A stretch of 28,734 nucleotides of DNA, taken from the NCBI GenBank assembly GCA_003254885.1, contig QANT01003408.1:1-28734 (forward strand). The letters are read 5' to 3'. The DNA comes from Purshia tridentata. Its lineage: Eukaryota > Streptophyta > Magnoliopsida > Rosales > Rosaceae. A model generated the notes under the pieces. It was not told the DNA's origin and did not search any database. It saw only the letters and a list, made by a program, of their open reading frames with translations. Positions 9,975 through 22,175 of this stretch are shown piece by piece. Numbering within the stretch: position 1 is the first letter of the stretch; each line of letters starts with the position of its first letter. Both the position numbers and the translations under genes were made by a program.

Positions 9975-12888
9975 CTAGACAGCGACTGGTGTTTGAACTG
10001 AAGCAGGGACCTGGTTTTCAACTGGGATTTCAACAAATTCAGAAAGGATTGCTCGGAATTCATCCCCAGTCATTGTTTCCTTCTCAAGAAGGACCTCCAC
10101 GATCTTGTCAATGGCTTCACGGTTGTTTCTTATGTGGGTCAAGGCAATTTCATATGCTTCATCAGATAATCTCTTAATAGCAGAATCAATGTCTTCAGCA
10201 AGCCTTTCTGACATTGAGTTCCTTGCCATCATTCTCATGATGACATCACCACTCTGAGCTGCGTCCATCAATGACCATGGACCAATCTCAGACATTCCAA
10301 ATGTGGTTACCATCTGCAATAATGTCAATTGAAGTCTTCAGTACAGTTCATTTTAATATGTTAAATGAGCAAATGAGAAGGTTCTCCTGAAGCAATTAAC
10401 TGAAGGAACACAGTAGGAAAGGCATTGAAACTTCTCATCAAAAAATGGCATTGAAACTGCTAACAAATGGTACTGGAAAACTACCATTTACACTGACAAT
10501 TTCAATTTTCTGCCTTACTGAGTCCAAGTTGGAGAGGCGGGGAAGCTAACATGAGTTATGAGTTACAATATAATAATTCTCTTGTTCCATATACAAACCC
10601 TGCCCCCCTCCCATAAAAGGTGGGGAAATAAAAGATAGAAGACCAAGGATCCAAGGATCACACTAAATCAACAGTTTAAAATTTCTACGAGTAGACGATG
10701 GATATGTTCAGTTACCTGTTTTGCCAGACCAGTGATCTGCTGCAAATCACCAGCTGCACCCGTTGTCACCTCAGGCTCCCCAAAGATCACTTCCTCGGCA
10801 GCTCTACCACCAAGCCCGCCAACAATTCTTGCAAATAGCTGCTGCTTGGAGATCAAGGTAGGATCATCTGCAGGAATAAACCAGGTGAGACCCCGTGCCT
10901 GACCTCGTGGGACTAGGGTCACTTTTTGGACAGCATCATGCCCTGGAGTCAATGTCCTGCATTGAAGAGAAAACAAAAAACATTTTTGTGGGTTATTTAC
11001 GTATTGAATGATAGCATGGGCAAAGTGGGAGTACAAATGAAAACAATAGAAATAAGCAAATAGCAAAGGGGGTGAGCATTAACCATAGAAACCTAGTTAT
11101 GCTTTACAGCCACAATAATGCTTGTTGATTCAATCATGATTCAAGTCCCTCAACTAAATTTGATAAAAATGCATTTAACTTCTGATGGTTCAGCTTTGAA
11201 TCCAATTTTTAAGGCTCAATTGTAATCAAAATGAAATTCTGGGTCTGCACTCATACAGTCGCATCTAACTTTATATCCATAGTTTAACCTGACCATATAA
11301 TATTGATGGGTGTAATGTGAAGAGGAAACCAGTGTGAAGATAGATAATTTCTAAAAGAAATAACCAGAAACTAAAATGTCACTTACCCACAGATGGCATG
11401 CCCAACTTCGTGATATGCCACCAGACTTTTGCTCTTCCCATCTGTCATTACTGTTCCTTCCATTCCAGCCACTATTCTATCAATTGAATCATCAATCTCT
11501 TTAGATGAAATTGCTGTCTTCCCACGCCGACCGGCTAATATAGCTGCTTCATTTAGGAGGTTTGCAAGATCTGCTCCACTAAAACCAGGAGTTCTCATGG
11601 CTACAACATCCAGAGAAACATTTCCATCGAACTTCTTATTGCTAGCATGAACCTTTAAGATCTCTGTTCTTCCCCGTATGTCCGGAACATCAACAGACAC
11701 CTGCCTGTCGAATCGGCCAGGCCTCAATAAGGCAGAGTCAAGAATGTCAGCCCTGTTAGTTGCTGCAACCACAATGATACCAGTGTTGCCCTCAAATCCA
11801 TCCATTTCTGTCAAAAGCTGATTAAGGGTCTGTTCTCTTTCATCATTCCCTCCACCAATTCCAGTTCCTCTTTGCCGTCCAACAGCATCAATTTCATCAA
11901 CAAATACAATGCAAGGTGCATTCTCCTTGGCTTTCTTAAAAAGATCACGGACTCGGGAAGCACCAACACCAACAAACATTTCAACGAACTCAGAACCTGA
12001 GATGGAGAAAAATGGAACACCAGCTTCACCGGCAATTGCCTTTGCTAGCAGAGTCTTTCCAGTTCCTGGGGGGCCAACAAGAAGAACCCCTTTAGGAATG
12101 CGAGCCCCAATAGCAGTGAACCTCTCGGGCTTCTTTAAGAATTCCACCACCTCCACAAAATCCTGCTTGGCTTCATCTACCCCAGCAACATCATCAAATG
12201 TCACTCCAGTGTTTGGCTCCATTTGGAACTTAGCTTTAGACTGACCAAAAGATAGGGGAAAGCCAGGTCCACCAGGACCACCCATGCCTCCAGATGAACG
12301 CCTTGAGAGTAGGAACAAGCCCCCAATTAAAATTAGTGGGAAAGCCAGATTTCCAATCAGGTTAAATAAGAGAGAGCCTGAGTCTTCTTGAGCATTATGT
12401 GCTGCAAAATCAATGTTCTTTTCCCTGAATTTCTGGAGGAGCTCTTGGCTTAGTCCAGGAAGTTGAACACGAACTCGCTGCAATCGGTTCCCCAACTCAG
12501 GAGAAACAGCCTCAACAATAGCTATAGTTCCATTCTCAAATAAATCAACTTTTGTCACCCTTCCCTTGTCTAGATACTCCAAGAACCTAGAATAAGACAT
12601 CCTTGAAGAAGAGACCCCTTGATCATCAGCTTTAGCACTCCCTGCTCCAAGTAAAGCAGGCGCTGCTATTCCTGCATTTCCAAGCAACAACTTCAGGAAG
12701 CCTCTTCTTCCCTCATGTTGCCTTTGGTCCAAGGATGCCTTTGCAAGAACTGTTTTGGTCACCTTACCCAATGATGGCAGACCTGAAGATTGGAAGAGAT
12801 GTCTCCCACAAAAGTCCTTGCTCAAAGTTGGTTTAGTACCGTGCGTTGATAACCCATTTCCCACAAGGCATGCTGATGATGCTGCCAT
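9975..12888 (-). CDS. FTSH2: ATP-dependent zinc metalloprotease FtsH, thylakoid (FTSH2/VAR2)
   Basis: Three coding exons join in frame: 12888-11387, 10956-10716 and 10313-9975 (GTAAGT and GTAACT donors, GCAG acceptors), giving 693 aa. FTSH2 is a subunit of the thylakoid FtsH hexamer that removes photodamaged D1 protein of photosystem II. Visible parts: transit peptide; twin Arg at 61-62 before a hydrophobic stretch ending in Ala-Lys-Ala (about 85-87), as expected for Tat-dependent insertion; membrane helix about 173-195; Walker A GPPGTGKT 272-279; Walker B IVFVDEID 327-334; second-region-of-homology arginines near 389-392; zinc motif HEVGH 493-497; and the third metal ligand Asp in TTGAAGD of exon 2. 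The start at 12888 ([10 protein letters not shown]) matches the family. An in-frame ATG at 12924 lies in the 5'UTR intron, because an acceptor TTACAG directly precedes 12888. Confidence 0.96.
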
Positions 12889-13796
12889 CTGTAAGTATGG
12901 CAAGAAAGGCACATAAATTAACAAATTAATGCAAAATCCAAAAACAAATGTATACGTATTTCAATGTAAAGAATGATGTTAGATTATGGAAATGAAAGTG
13001 AGTATTCAACAACCATGCAGAACAACAAAGACCGAACTACAAATCACAGATGAGCTCATCTTAATCTTCGGTTGCATCTTGACCACCAAGAGTAGCTAAA
13101 TTAAATTATCAATTGTTCAACATGTGCTCAATATCTCAATACATAACATGAATCAACATTATTGGAGTAGCAATTAGAGCAATCAACATTTAACAGAACA
13201 AAATGAATGAATATCAAGATCTTCACCCATATCATAATAGTTAAGCAAGTTCTGATGAATGGAAAGACAGAAAGGACCGAAGGAAAAATTCTAACACGGA
13301 CACCCCCATCGCAACACATTCAAGTTCAACTAATCCTTTTTTAACCCCATTTACTTTTTTTGTAAATCCATTCAATCGAAAGCAAAAATAATAACATATA
13401 TTATATGTGAATGAGGAGAAAACCAATAAAGCCATCAAGAGGCACAAATTGGACTAAAATGGTACTTCTGATTCAATAAAATCATAAAAATTTGCATATA
13501 GAAACTTAATTATTAATAACATTAAGCTATCTTCAAGAAAGAGGCAGCCAATTGATAGTAACCAAAAATTCACATTCAGGCAATACATCAAAACCCATCT
13601 CCGGATTTTGTCTTTTCAACTAGCAATACCAAGATATGGACCAAGAAATACACAGACCCATATGGGTACAAGACCACTTGTGCAAACCTGCTCGCACATA
13701 TGAACTCAACTGTACTAAAACTAAGCAAATGAAAACAAACCCAGTACAGATACCAACTGAATAAAAACACAGAGCAGTAGAAGAAGAAGTGTGTAC
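12889..13796 (-). other. Intron in the 5' UTR of FTSH2
   Basis: A donor CAAG|GTACAC (exon end 13797) and an acceptor CTTACAG immediately before the ATG at 12888 define an approximately 908-bp leader intron. It is T-rich in the sense direction, as plant introns are. The short open frames within it are not genes. Confidence 0.65.
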
Positions 13797-13900
13797 CTTG
13801 AAAAATGAGGATTGCGAGCGAGAGAGAATAGAGAGAACTGACGAGTAGAAGGAACAAGCAAAATGGTATTTATGAAGGAGTGGATGTGGTCTCAGAACAG
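13797..13900 (-). promoter_or_regulatory. FTSH2 leader exon and core promoter
   Basis: The non-coding leader exon ends at 13797. Upstream on the minus strand, CATAAATA (13874-13867) is a TATA-like box, placing the transcription start at roughly 13840. The leader has a CT-rich stretch, common in plant photosynthesis genes. The start site is inferred. Confidence 0.45.
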
Positions 13901-15577
13901 CGTACGTGTCTTGATGTGAATGGTTGGTTCGTGTCTATTTCACCACTTGAGAGTTTTATAGGCTGTTCATGAGGGAATTCATCGTTGGTCAGATAAAGAG
14001 TGGAACTACTTGAGATTTTTTCAGCGAATGGGTCTGTTGGCTGCTTGGCTTTCTTTACTTTCTCTTCATTTAAGCTGCGGATCTTAAGAGGGCACGTCAC
14101 ACACTCTTGTGGGCATAATCAAAACTTTCATAATCGATTTTTATTTTCTTCTAATTAGGAAAAGAAAATCGAATTGATTGGATTTTTCTAAATAAAAATA
14201 TATTTCCCTATCAAAAAATAAAAATTATTACAAGTTAATGATTTTTGTGTAAAATTATTCATACAATAACATGGGCATAATTTTCCATCTTTGTGTTAAG
14301 AACTTAAGATTCGTGTTACATACAGTACCTCACCCTCAACTTAATGTGCTTATAAGATAATTCCTCTATGCAAAATAATGCATTCTTTAAATTTAGTTTG
14401 ATAAAGTAATTTTATATTTTACTAGCATTTTCCCTCCTTTCTTCACTTGTGGTTCAGATATTTAATTAACTCTTGCATGGTTTTTTATTTTTTGGCCAAA
14501 ACTCTTGCATGGTTGGTGGTGTACTCGTGTTTTTTTTTGTGGTTGTTTACTTGTGTTAAAGTGTTATTTCTAGCACTGAAATTAGGTAGCTGTTTTAGTT
14601 GCTTTTTCTGTCTTGGCTTGTATTTTTGTGCTCCCACTCTGTCTTTTGCTGTTTTCAGAGAGTGGGCTTTCGTTTGTGTTTTCCTTCGGCCCTTTGCGCC
14701 ATTTCTATGAAGAGTTTTTTTAGAACAAAATTAATAATAATAAACTAAATTAAATTGTAGTCTATCAACAAAAATTAGACAGAAACGAAATAAATTATTA
14801 TCAAAATATGAAAATTTTAAATGAAATTTTATTATATGTTTATTCAACATATTATCTATTATTTTGATAAAAAATATTAAATAAACAAAATTATATAGTA
14901 AATTTTATGTAATTTAAGACATAATGCATGTTGAAAATAAATACTGTTAAAACATGATTTATTAATTAATAATTACATATTTTGTCTTTTGCAAAATTTT
15001 GACAAAATATTGACGAAAACTTAATGGTTTAGTGTGAAATATCGATGACCCACGAAACTTCGAATTTCTCTTCCTTGAGTCTAGATAGTCATATCAACAA
15101 ATGGATTATATATCATTATATTGAACATGGAGTTTTAATATTAAGTGCGTGGTGAATTGCCTCTCATATGCTCAAAACCAAAAATGAAAAAGAATTTGGT
15201 GTTCTTTGAAATGGAACGGTATTATGATGTTGTTCTATGAATACAATTATGACATTGCAATAAGAGACAAAAGATTAATAAAAGTTAATCATTTAATTAA
15301 ACAATGTATATAAATTTCGCTACAAAAGAGGTACAACATTCGTTACATGTTATACATTTCCAATGAGAAGCCAAACTCTTTCAATAAGAAGGTACATGAA
15401 GAATAGTGAAGCATCAAAGCTTGAGATAATAGGATGCTTCTCTCTTATGGAATGAAGGATGCGGAATTGATACAAAAGTAAAGATACAAAATTGCTTAAA
15501 TGTAGCGCTACGTCCTATCTGTTTCCATATCAACTCTACATTCTCTTTTCGCATAAGAGAAAAATTATGTTTCTTAA
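13901..15577. other. Intergenic between FTSH2 promoter and expansin 3' end
   Basis: FTSH2 upstream region followed by very AT-rich sequence (about 14100-15400). Open frames at 13870-14100 (minus) and 14447-14710 (plus) have no recognisable domain; the second is a T-rich hydrophobic artefact. The last 250 bases before 15577 are probably expansin 3' UTR. Confidence 0.5.
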
Positions 15578-17091
15578 TTAGCGGAAATTCTTGCCTTGGA
15601 AAGTCTGGCCAAATTGCCAGTTCTTTGGTGCTACATGCCATGAGGTTGAGTGCCTTTTATCACCTGCTGTGACTCGGAAGGTGAGTGACTCCCCAACCAT
15701 CTTGGCGTCAGTAACCCACCTCTGACCCCACATGCGCTTCATCATCGTCCATTTCAGCTTGTCACTGCCTTTCACTTCCACACTTGTCACATCTCCGGCA
15801 CCTCCAACATTCCACACCAATACTTCATTGAAATAAGGATTCCCAGTTATTGTAAATCGAATACCTCCTATCTTTTGGCATGGAACCCTGCAAAAATATT
15901 TTGGTTAATTGGACTTCAGCCCCTCTAAATATTTTGTTAAAGCTTGCCAGCCATTGATCTTTTAGTTAATCAATGAGACCCACATTCAAAATTTCTAGCC
16001 ACCTAAGATTCAAATACACTTTAAATGCCTTCACTAATTACAAAACCTACCATTCTTATTAGTATTACAATGCAATATATAAATGTGAGAAATGAGTTTA
16101 AGGGCATAAAAAGAATTTGCAAAATCCAAAATTTTAAAAATGCTGACTAGAAAATTTATGTATGGAAAATAGGTGAGTTGACACCTAGTCAAATGGGTTA
16201 ACAAATGAAAATAAAAAGGACTGGGTTTTAATGGGAAAAACATGAGTTTGATAAGGGTATCCCTAATTTACTAAAAAAACTTCAAACAATTGTGAAAATC
16301 TTCCTTAATTACAAAAAAGTATTTAACATATGTAGAAGACAGGAATCAAAGCGAGAAATGTTCATTGGTCAGATAGTTTGGATAGTTATTATGTTATCAT
16401 GTTATAAACTACGATCCAATCTCTTTATTTGACAAAGAAAGTGAAAAAGATTGCATGTAATTACCTGCGATATACGACTGGAACGATGCCAGCTTTGTAC
16501 TCAGCGATATTGAGGAACACAGGTTTGGCTATATCGAAATGCTCGCGTGGTGGATTGCACCATCCTCCATTGTCACTTGGCTGATTCAAATTTGGTGGGC
16601 AATGGTTGGTGGCCGTAACATGCAGCATTGGCTGCCCGGGCTTGCACCATTGAGGGCTGTCCGCACATTTGATATCGTAACATGCACCACATGCTTCCCC
16701 ATTGTTGAACAATGCATCACTCAATGCTACTGTCTCTAAGCCATACCCTTCTTGGACAACATCATGGTAACCACAAGCTCCACCTTCGATCAAAATCAAT
16801 GTCTCATATTATGTGAAATTAGCCATACATACCATGTTTGAGGAACTTAATTAATATTAATAATTGGATCATACCAAATGTTCCGGAGCCTCCTTCATAG
16901 AAAGTGGCATGAGCATGTTTCCAAGGGCCGGCAGTGAACCTTGGCCTATGGTGCTTGAGGGGAAGTCCAACTCGTGCAAGATTAGCGGCATTGACATGAA
17001 TATGGTCAGGCACTACAAGAAGAAAGAGAAGCAATGATCCCAAAATGACTCGCAAATTAGGCAACGTCATGGCACTCAATGACATATGCAT
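15578..17091 (-). CDS. Alpha-expansin (EXPA family)
   Basis: Three exons join in frame: 17091-16875, 16783-16465 and 15887-15578, giving 281 aa from the first Met. Expansins are secreted and loosen plant cell walls at acidic pH without hydrolysis. A signal peptide spans about residues 13-35 (LLLFLLVV core). The six-stranded barrel-like domain 1 carries [25 protein letters not shown] and GGWCNPP with the family's conserved cysteines, and the HFD motif at 154-156. Domain 2, the cellulose-binding module, starts after YRRVPC and keeps the WNVGGAGD and WQFGQTF signatures of alpha-expansins. In-frame ATGs at 17085 and 17070 are alternative starts, both ahead of the signal peptide. GYHDVVQ replaces the more usual GYGNLYSQ, and the [10 protein letters not shown] segment suggests a less common alpha subclade. 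I cannot name the orthologue. Confidence 0.93.
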
Positions 17092-17173
17092 GGACGTATG
17101 TGGCTTCTCTTCTCTCCCTCTTTAACGTAGCTTAGATTTGTTTTCCTTTTTGGTTTTAAAGATTTTTGTGGGG

Positions 17174-17185
17174 ATATATATATAG
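17174..17185 (-). promoter_or_regulatory. TATA box of the expansin gene
   Basis: On the minus strand CTATATATATAT lies about 85 bases upstream of the first ATG (17091), a normal distance for a plant core promoter with a short leader. Confidence 0.55.
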
Positions 17186-18385
17186 TACAAAATTCTAGTT
17201 ATTTTGTTGCGGTTGTTTTGATTTCGTTGGTGATTCATTGTTGGCATGCAATCAATAGTAATTCGATCATGAGCCGTCATTTTCCAACTAATTAATATTG
17301 TAATAATAGCTTAGATGAGCTATTTCTAGCTCTTGGAAATTTTTAACTCCTTTAACAATATTAGATACTTGTTAAGATGGAAAAAGAAAGAAAGGCGCCT
17401 AATGCTTGACTTATTAAAATGGATTGGTCTATTACCATGTTTTTGCAAGTGGGTTGTCCTATATATCATAGGCTTTTTGGTTTTAGACTTTTTCGTTTAA
17501 TAAAAAACACGATGTGTATATACATTTTTTTTAAAATATAGAAGGATTGAAGGTTGATTCAAACTTGAGATTTCTCCAACATATTGGGGAAAAAAACCAG
17601 TAGACCAATATTAAATAGCTATTCCGGAACATACCATTGACAAATAGTATTTTAATACGGTAAACATATTTTAATCGCTGTATCACTTAGAAGTTTAAAG
17701 CCTTAATTTATCATGTTGATCTTTTTTAATGTATCCAACAACTTTGAACATAGAGTGTTCTATTAAAAAATGAGCTGGTATATCTTAAAACTATTGTATA
17801 TAAGGAGTGTCTCATTTAATAGCTGGTATATAAATGAGTGTCTCATTTAACGAAGTAGGGCATCATACATAACTAAAGCTACATATAAAATAGCTTTAAT
17901 AGCGTTGAGAGAAAAAAGTACGTACCACTAAACCAATTGATAATTGGTAGTGCTACATTGAACTTTAAAATTATAGGGGTATGCATTCATATTGACCTTA
18001 ATGTTGAAGTAAGCAGTCGGTTTTGAGCCAATTAGGATCATTAAATTATTGCAAGGGACCTAGATGAAGTATTTGTAACTGCTTAATTAAATTTCCACTA
18101 TATATATATTAATTGTTAAGCACCTTCGTTTAAATTCTCAACCCATAAAAAAGAAAAAAAGGAAAAAAAAGTCTCAAAGTTGATATTGGAAGCTTAAAAT
18201 TAGGAGTAACATCACCTTTGATACAAGTTCGAGTGACCTGGGCAATAAAGTCAGTAAATATGGTATGTAGCATTACTCAACAAAGATAAAGAGAAACCAG
18301 GTCCATAGTTTCTCTCTAGATCGGGCCTAACAATTTTTTAATGTTCTTGTAAAGGCCTAAGGGGTGGTGCAGTTTCCCATGTTTA
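17186..18385. other. Intergenic, expansin promoter to RING gene A
   Basis: AT-rich spacer. A short duplication involving GAGCTGGTATAT and GAGTGTCTCATTTAA is visible at about 17770-17850. The final bases before 18385 are homologous to 22140-22175 and are the duplicated 3' UTR of the RING genes. No gene is seen. Confidence 0.5.
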
Positions 18386-19723
18386 CTACTTACATATTGC
18401 AAACCTACAGACTGGGCAGTGACCATTGCTTTTCACCCATGGCACAATGCATTCCTCATGAAACATGTGGTTACATGGGGTGGTCATGACCTCTTGTTTA
18501 GGCTCAAAATCTTCCAAGCAAATGGCACACCTCTTACCATTTGCAAATTTCTCAATTTCATGCTCTTTGACAGGAGTGTCTCTGTAATACAGGTTGACCC
18601 TCTGTGACAATCTCCTGATAGGATTGTATATTTCCTTCTTGAGCTTCTGCAATGCCCTCTTTTGCTCATTATGGGTCAATCTGGAGTCTGCTTGGAGTGT
18701 AGGAGTCACCGTATCCCATTGTCTGCTGATGGGGTGTGGCTCTATTTCATTGCCAAGTAGCAGAACATGAATTCGGGAACCCGCTGGTGCTAGTGAACTG
18801 CAGAAGAAGGAAAACAAATAACTTGACAAGAATTTGAGTTGGTCTAATGTGGACTTAACTTGAGAACTTGTATGTAGCTGCTAGATCGAATATGAACGGT
18901 TGAGATGCATTTCATCTATTTTTATCGTTATTACATCTCATTCGTATATATCTGATCTAATGGCTGAGACATAAGTCCTCAAGTTTTATAGAACGCTAAG
19001 GCATAAAGCTGACCAATTCATGTATCCTTTTAGCATCTATAGCGCGAAAAACAATTAATTGGCGAAAAACGGAGGACATGTCCTCAGAAGACTTGGGAAT
19101 GAAGTTATTCCCAAAAAAGTTACTTTAACTTTAACTTGAAATGCAATCATAATTCTCAAGTATTTACCAAGTATTGCATAGATTATAGAACCAGAAAATT
19201 TTGCAAATTTTGATATGAAAAGCAGTTGAACAATATTGATGTCAAACCTCATCCATATGCATATTAATAGTTTGATTGACATGTGATTCAATGATATTAA
19301 AAGAAGAACTTGTATGTCTAAGTGATGTGGGAAGCACATGGGAATAGGCTAGAATGTGATAATTACCCTGCTGAGCCAAGAGGTCTTGCCATCGTACTCA
19401 CAAATGGTCGCCTTGAATCCGATGCACCTGTTCTGGTATTAACCTGGTGATGTAGCAGCCAAAATAATTCATGTTATAATCTCTTCGTCTTTGATAAGAA
19501 ATTTTAGCACCACCAAAGTTATAGAGAAAGAAATCAGACTTACTTGGGGACTAGTAGTGTGGTTCAAAGGCCACCCACCAATATCATCATCAAATAAGTA
19601 GTCATATGGATATAGGGTTTGATAGGTATCTGTAAATGGAGATGGAGGATAAGCAAAAGTATCCTGTGGAGGCCGGGGATTAACCCGCGCGACCGGAAGG
19701 TAATTGTTGGTGCTTCTGCTCAT
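18386..19723 (-). CDS. RING-H2 E3 ubiquitin ligase, copy A
   Basis: Three exons, 19723-19544, 19443-19367 and 18797-18386, join in phase to a 222-aa protein. Exon 1 starts MSRSTNNY and is rich in Pro, Tyr and Asp. The 77-bp exon 2 has ASDSRRP and ARPLGSAG. Exon 3 carries a basic linker (LTHNEQKRALQKLKKEIYNP) and a C-terminal RING-H2 domain (176-216) with spacing C-x2-C-x14-C-x-H-x2-H-x2-C-x10-C-x2-C, all eight zinc ligands present. This predicts a ubiquitin ligase that binds an E2 through the RING. No membrane helix is seen and the substrate is unknown. The first open frame of exon 3 alone (Met at 18829) starts in the intron; the acceptor TTCTGCAG before 18797 and homology with copies B and C support the spliced model. 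Short C-terminal RING proteins of this kind resemble the RING1/CIP8-like group. Confidence 0.88.
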
Positions 19724-19804
19724 GATGTCTTAATTTTTTCAGTCTATCTCCAGAATTTTAACTTCCCATGCAATGTTGGTGGTGGTGGTTTTGGGCTTTA
19801 AGGA

Positions 19805-19811
19805 TTTTATA
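19805..19811 (-). promoter_or_regulatory. TATA box of RING gene A
   Basis: TATAAAA on the minus strand, 82-88 bases upstream of the ATG at 19723, inside a block conserved upstream of set C (24536-24660). Confidence 0.6.
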
Positions 19812-20856
19812 GCATTTTATTCCTTCCCTCTGCTTGAAGGTCATTCAGGCACGTACTAGTGAATGCACATATCCTACTTCTCAATGCTTTCACTTTTTTC
19901 TTTTTTGTTCCACACTCTTTTTGGGGAAGTATGTGATGGTTGCTCCATTCTCTAGATGCTTTGTTTGGTGGCTTGTGTGAAAGAATGACTATAGATTCGA
20001 AGAAACGCAAGGTAGGAATTGATACTTACCCATCTAATACGATGCTATCTTTTTCTTGTTCCTGTGATGTGACAAGGGTGATTGTATTTGCAATTTATTC
20101 CATGGTAGAAATTTGCTAGCATTAGTCGCTCACGTTTTGTGAATTACTGATTGACAACCGTTCATTAGTGTGGAATCGACCGACAGCCGTTTATTTGTGT
20201 AGATTTAACACAATTGCTTAAGCCCACGTATTCATATTTAGCAAAATCCTTACAAGGTAATCAAATTTTTATTTTTGTTATTTTTCTCTTTGGGTAAAGG
20301 GTGACGACAATGCATTGTGGCAAGTGGCAAGTGGCAAGAAATGAAGTTAGAAATTTCTAACCGTTGATATTGTAGGTAGTTCTGCAATTCTGTGGAGTGA
20401 ACAATGCATTCTTCACTTGAATTTTATTCCTCTGACCTTTCATAGTGGTCACCTTTTGGCCCCGTTAACTTTGCAATTTGCAAAGCATCTAATATGTGAT
20501 AAGCATGTCAAAGAAAGTTAAAATTTCATTGTCCAAGTTATAGCGGTAGCATTTTAATTAATTCCTTTCCATGCATAAAATATAGTACCAGGCAAGAGGT
20601 ATAATCAGAGTAGGGAGATAAGTACCCTGCAAGAATGAGTGGATGTGACTAGGTGCTGCATTGCAATTTTTTTTTCTTGTTTTGGTTGTGGTTGCGCTGC
20701 TGCATTTCAAATTCATTTGTATGTTCTTTTTCTCCATGCAACAAGTAAATCATCCACATATATACAACGCAGCAACGGATGTATAAAATCAGTATTTTTT
20801 TCTCAAAGTTGAAATTAAGAAATTAAGAAATTTCAAATTAATCATGCGTAAACAAG
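19812..20856. other. Upstream region of RING gene A, duplicated at set C
   Basis: Blocks between 19812 and 20560 match the sequence upstream of set C (about 24640-25146), including GAAGGTCATTCAGGCAC, AATGTGACAAGGGTGA-like and GCATCTAATATGTGATAA phrases. This shows the duplication unit included several hundred bases of promoter. No gene is present. Confidence 0.6.
20412..20555. repeat. Promoter-region block, copy 1 of 3
   Basis: A block from TTATTCCTCTGACC through GCATCTAATATGTG to ATTGTCCAAG recurs at 25031-25146 and, shorter, at 25612-25698. The copies keep the order of internal words with small indels. Confidence 0.7.
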
Positions 20857-20975
20857 GAAAACGTTGAATTTTTTATTCATTAATCAATTGTTGCCAATGA
20901 GATTTGAACTCAGGACCTCTTCTGATAAAGGGTACACTGTGTGCCAGCCACTAACCTAAATAATCATTGTGAAGA
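20857..20975 (-). mobile_element. tRNA-derived SINE-like remnant (possible)
   Basis: On the minus strand TTAGTGGCTGG (20954-20944) resembles a Pol III A box and GAGTTCAAATCTC (20911-20899) a B box. Their starts are 43 bases apart, the spacing in a tRNA gene. No cloverleaf or anticodon arm is convincing, so a SINE head or tRNA-like remnant is more likely than a functional tRNA. Boundaries are approximate. Confidence 0.35.
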
Positions 20976-21139
20976 AGATGTTGGATTGATTAAATTAACG
21001 TGATATGTAACTTAGGGCATATGTAGACAAAAATTCAATGTCCTTTCTTTATATTTATCATTATTAAAAGATGCATTCAGAGCAAATGAAGTGTCATTAT
21101 TTTCTGGTAATAATCATTTGGTCTAGTGATGCCACCAAA

Positions 21140-21555
21140 GTGTAAACCAAGAAAGAACCCCCAACTGTTAACCAGCTGAGGTATACTCTTACTGTGGCTT
21201 TGCAGTATCTCAACATCACATGGCCGGATATCGCATATGCAGTAAACCATGTTTGTCAATTTATGCAAGCTCCTACAGATGTGCATTTTGCAGCAGTCAA
21301 GCGTATTCTGAGGTAGATTAAAGGCACTATGGAATTTGGCATTACATTTTCCTCTGGACCTCTTGAGCTATTCGCTTATAGTGATGCTGATTGGCAGGGG
21401 ATATCAACTATAGACGCAAAAAACATAGAGATTGATTTTCACTTCATCCGAGAACGATCGAGTTACTAAAGGTGATCTTGATCTTCAGTTTGTTTAGTAC
21501 TGAACAGGTTGCTGATATCTTTACCATAGGATTGTCCTCCTCATTGTTTTTGTAG
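21140..21555 (+). pseudogene. Copia retrotransposon pol fragment (RT end to RNase H)
   Basis: The plus strand reads [35 protein letters not shown], then a TAG, IKGTMEFG and YSDADW, which is the end of a Ty1/Copia reverse transcriptase and the start of RNase H. After DADW, sequence equivalent to roughly the rest of the RNase H catalytic core is missing and the frame resumes at KNIEIDFHFIRE, then shifts to VTKGDLDLQF and QVADIF, the C-terminal end of the polyprotein. Stop, deletion and frameshift make it dead. It lies between RING gene A and the B/C locus and probably inserted after their duplication. No LTR is recognised on either side. Confidence 0.85.
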
Positions 21556-22175
21556 CCCAAAAGGGTGGTTAACTTCATATTCACTTGTTAACTAGTTAGT
21601 TTTAGAGCAATTTTTTTCAACTACAACCCCAAAATATATCTAAACTATCAAAATGAAATTTATAATTATGCCATACGTACATAGCCATATATAAAAGAAA
21701 TTGGCCAAACTAAATTGGCATTCTTCAACTACTACTATTGTAAAATTATAACTTGAGCATCAGTCTTTACTCCCTTATAAGTTTCTAATGAATTCCATCT
21801 TTCAATCAAACAAAATAAAAAAACACACTCCACCACTCATATAAATTTTTACAAATGGTTCAAATACCATTATCTCGAGCGTTGTTGTATTTTTCATGAT
21901 ACCAATGGCAAACTCTATCTCATATGACTTACTTTGGATTGCTACATTTGTACTTCTTTTTTTTTGTCAAATGAACGTGTGAATCCGGAATGACTACTTA
22001 TCTCTTGTTGATTCTCAGCAAACTTTGATCCACATAACTGCAATAACAATATCTCGTATAATTATATATTGGTGGATATATATACTGCAAATAACAGTAA
22101 GCAAGGAAGAAGACCAACCATTTACATTGAAAGGAAAATATTCGATCAAGGGGGGTGGTGTAGTTTCCCTCATGT
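21556..22175. other. Intergenic between Copia fragment and RING locus B/C
   Basis: AT-rich sequence. The last 35 bases or so are duplicated 3' UTR shared with gene A (18352-18385). A predicted open frame antisense to the RING exon crosses this end and is not a gene. Confidence 0.5.

Noticed and set aside
12889..12924. Earlier in-frame start for FTSH2 at 12924
   Set aside because: An acceptor-like TTACAG sits directly before the ATG at 12888, a matching donor lies at 13797/13796, and the family starts at MAASSA; the extra 12 codons are intron.
14447..14710. Possible small membrane protein on the plus strand
   Set aside because: Cys/Phe-rich translation of T-rich sequence, no family signature, no splice or promoter context.
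18386..18829. Single-exon 147-aa RING protein starting at 18829
   Set aside because: The first residues come from the intron; the splice acceptor before 18797 and the same exon structure in sets B and C favour the three-exon model.
20895..20957. Functional tRNA gene
   Set aside because: Only the Pol III boxes fit; acceptor stem and anticodon arm are not convincing.
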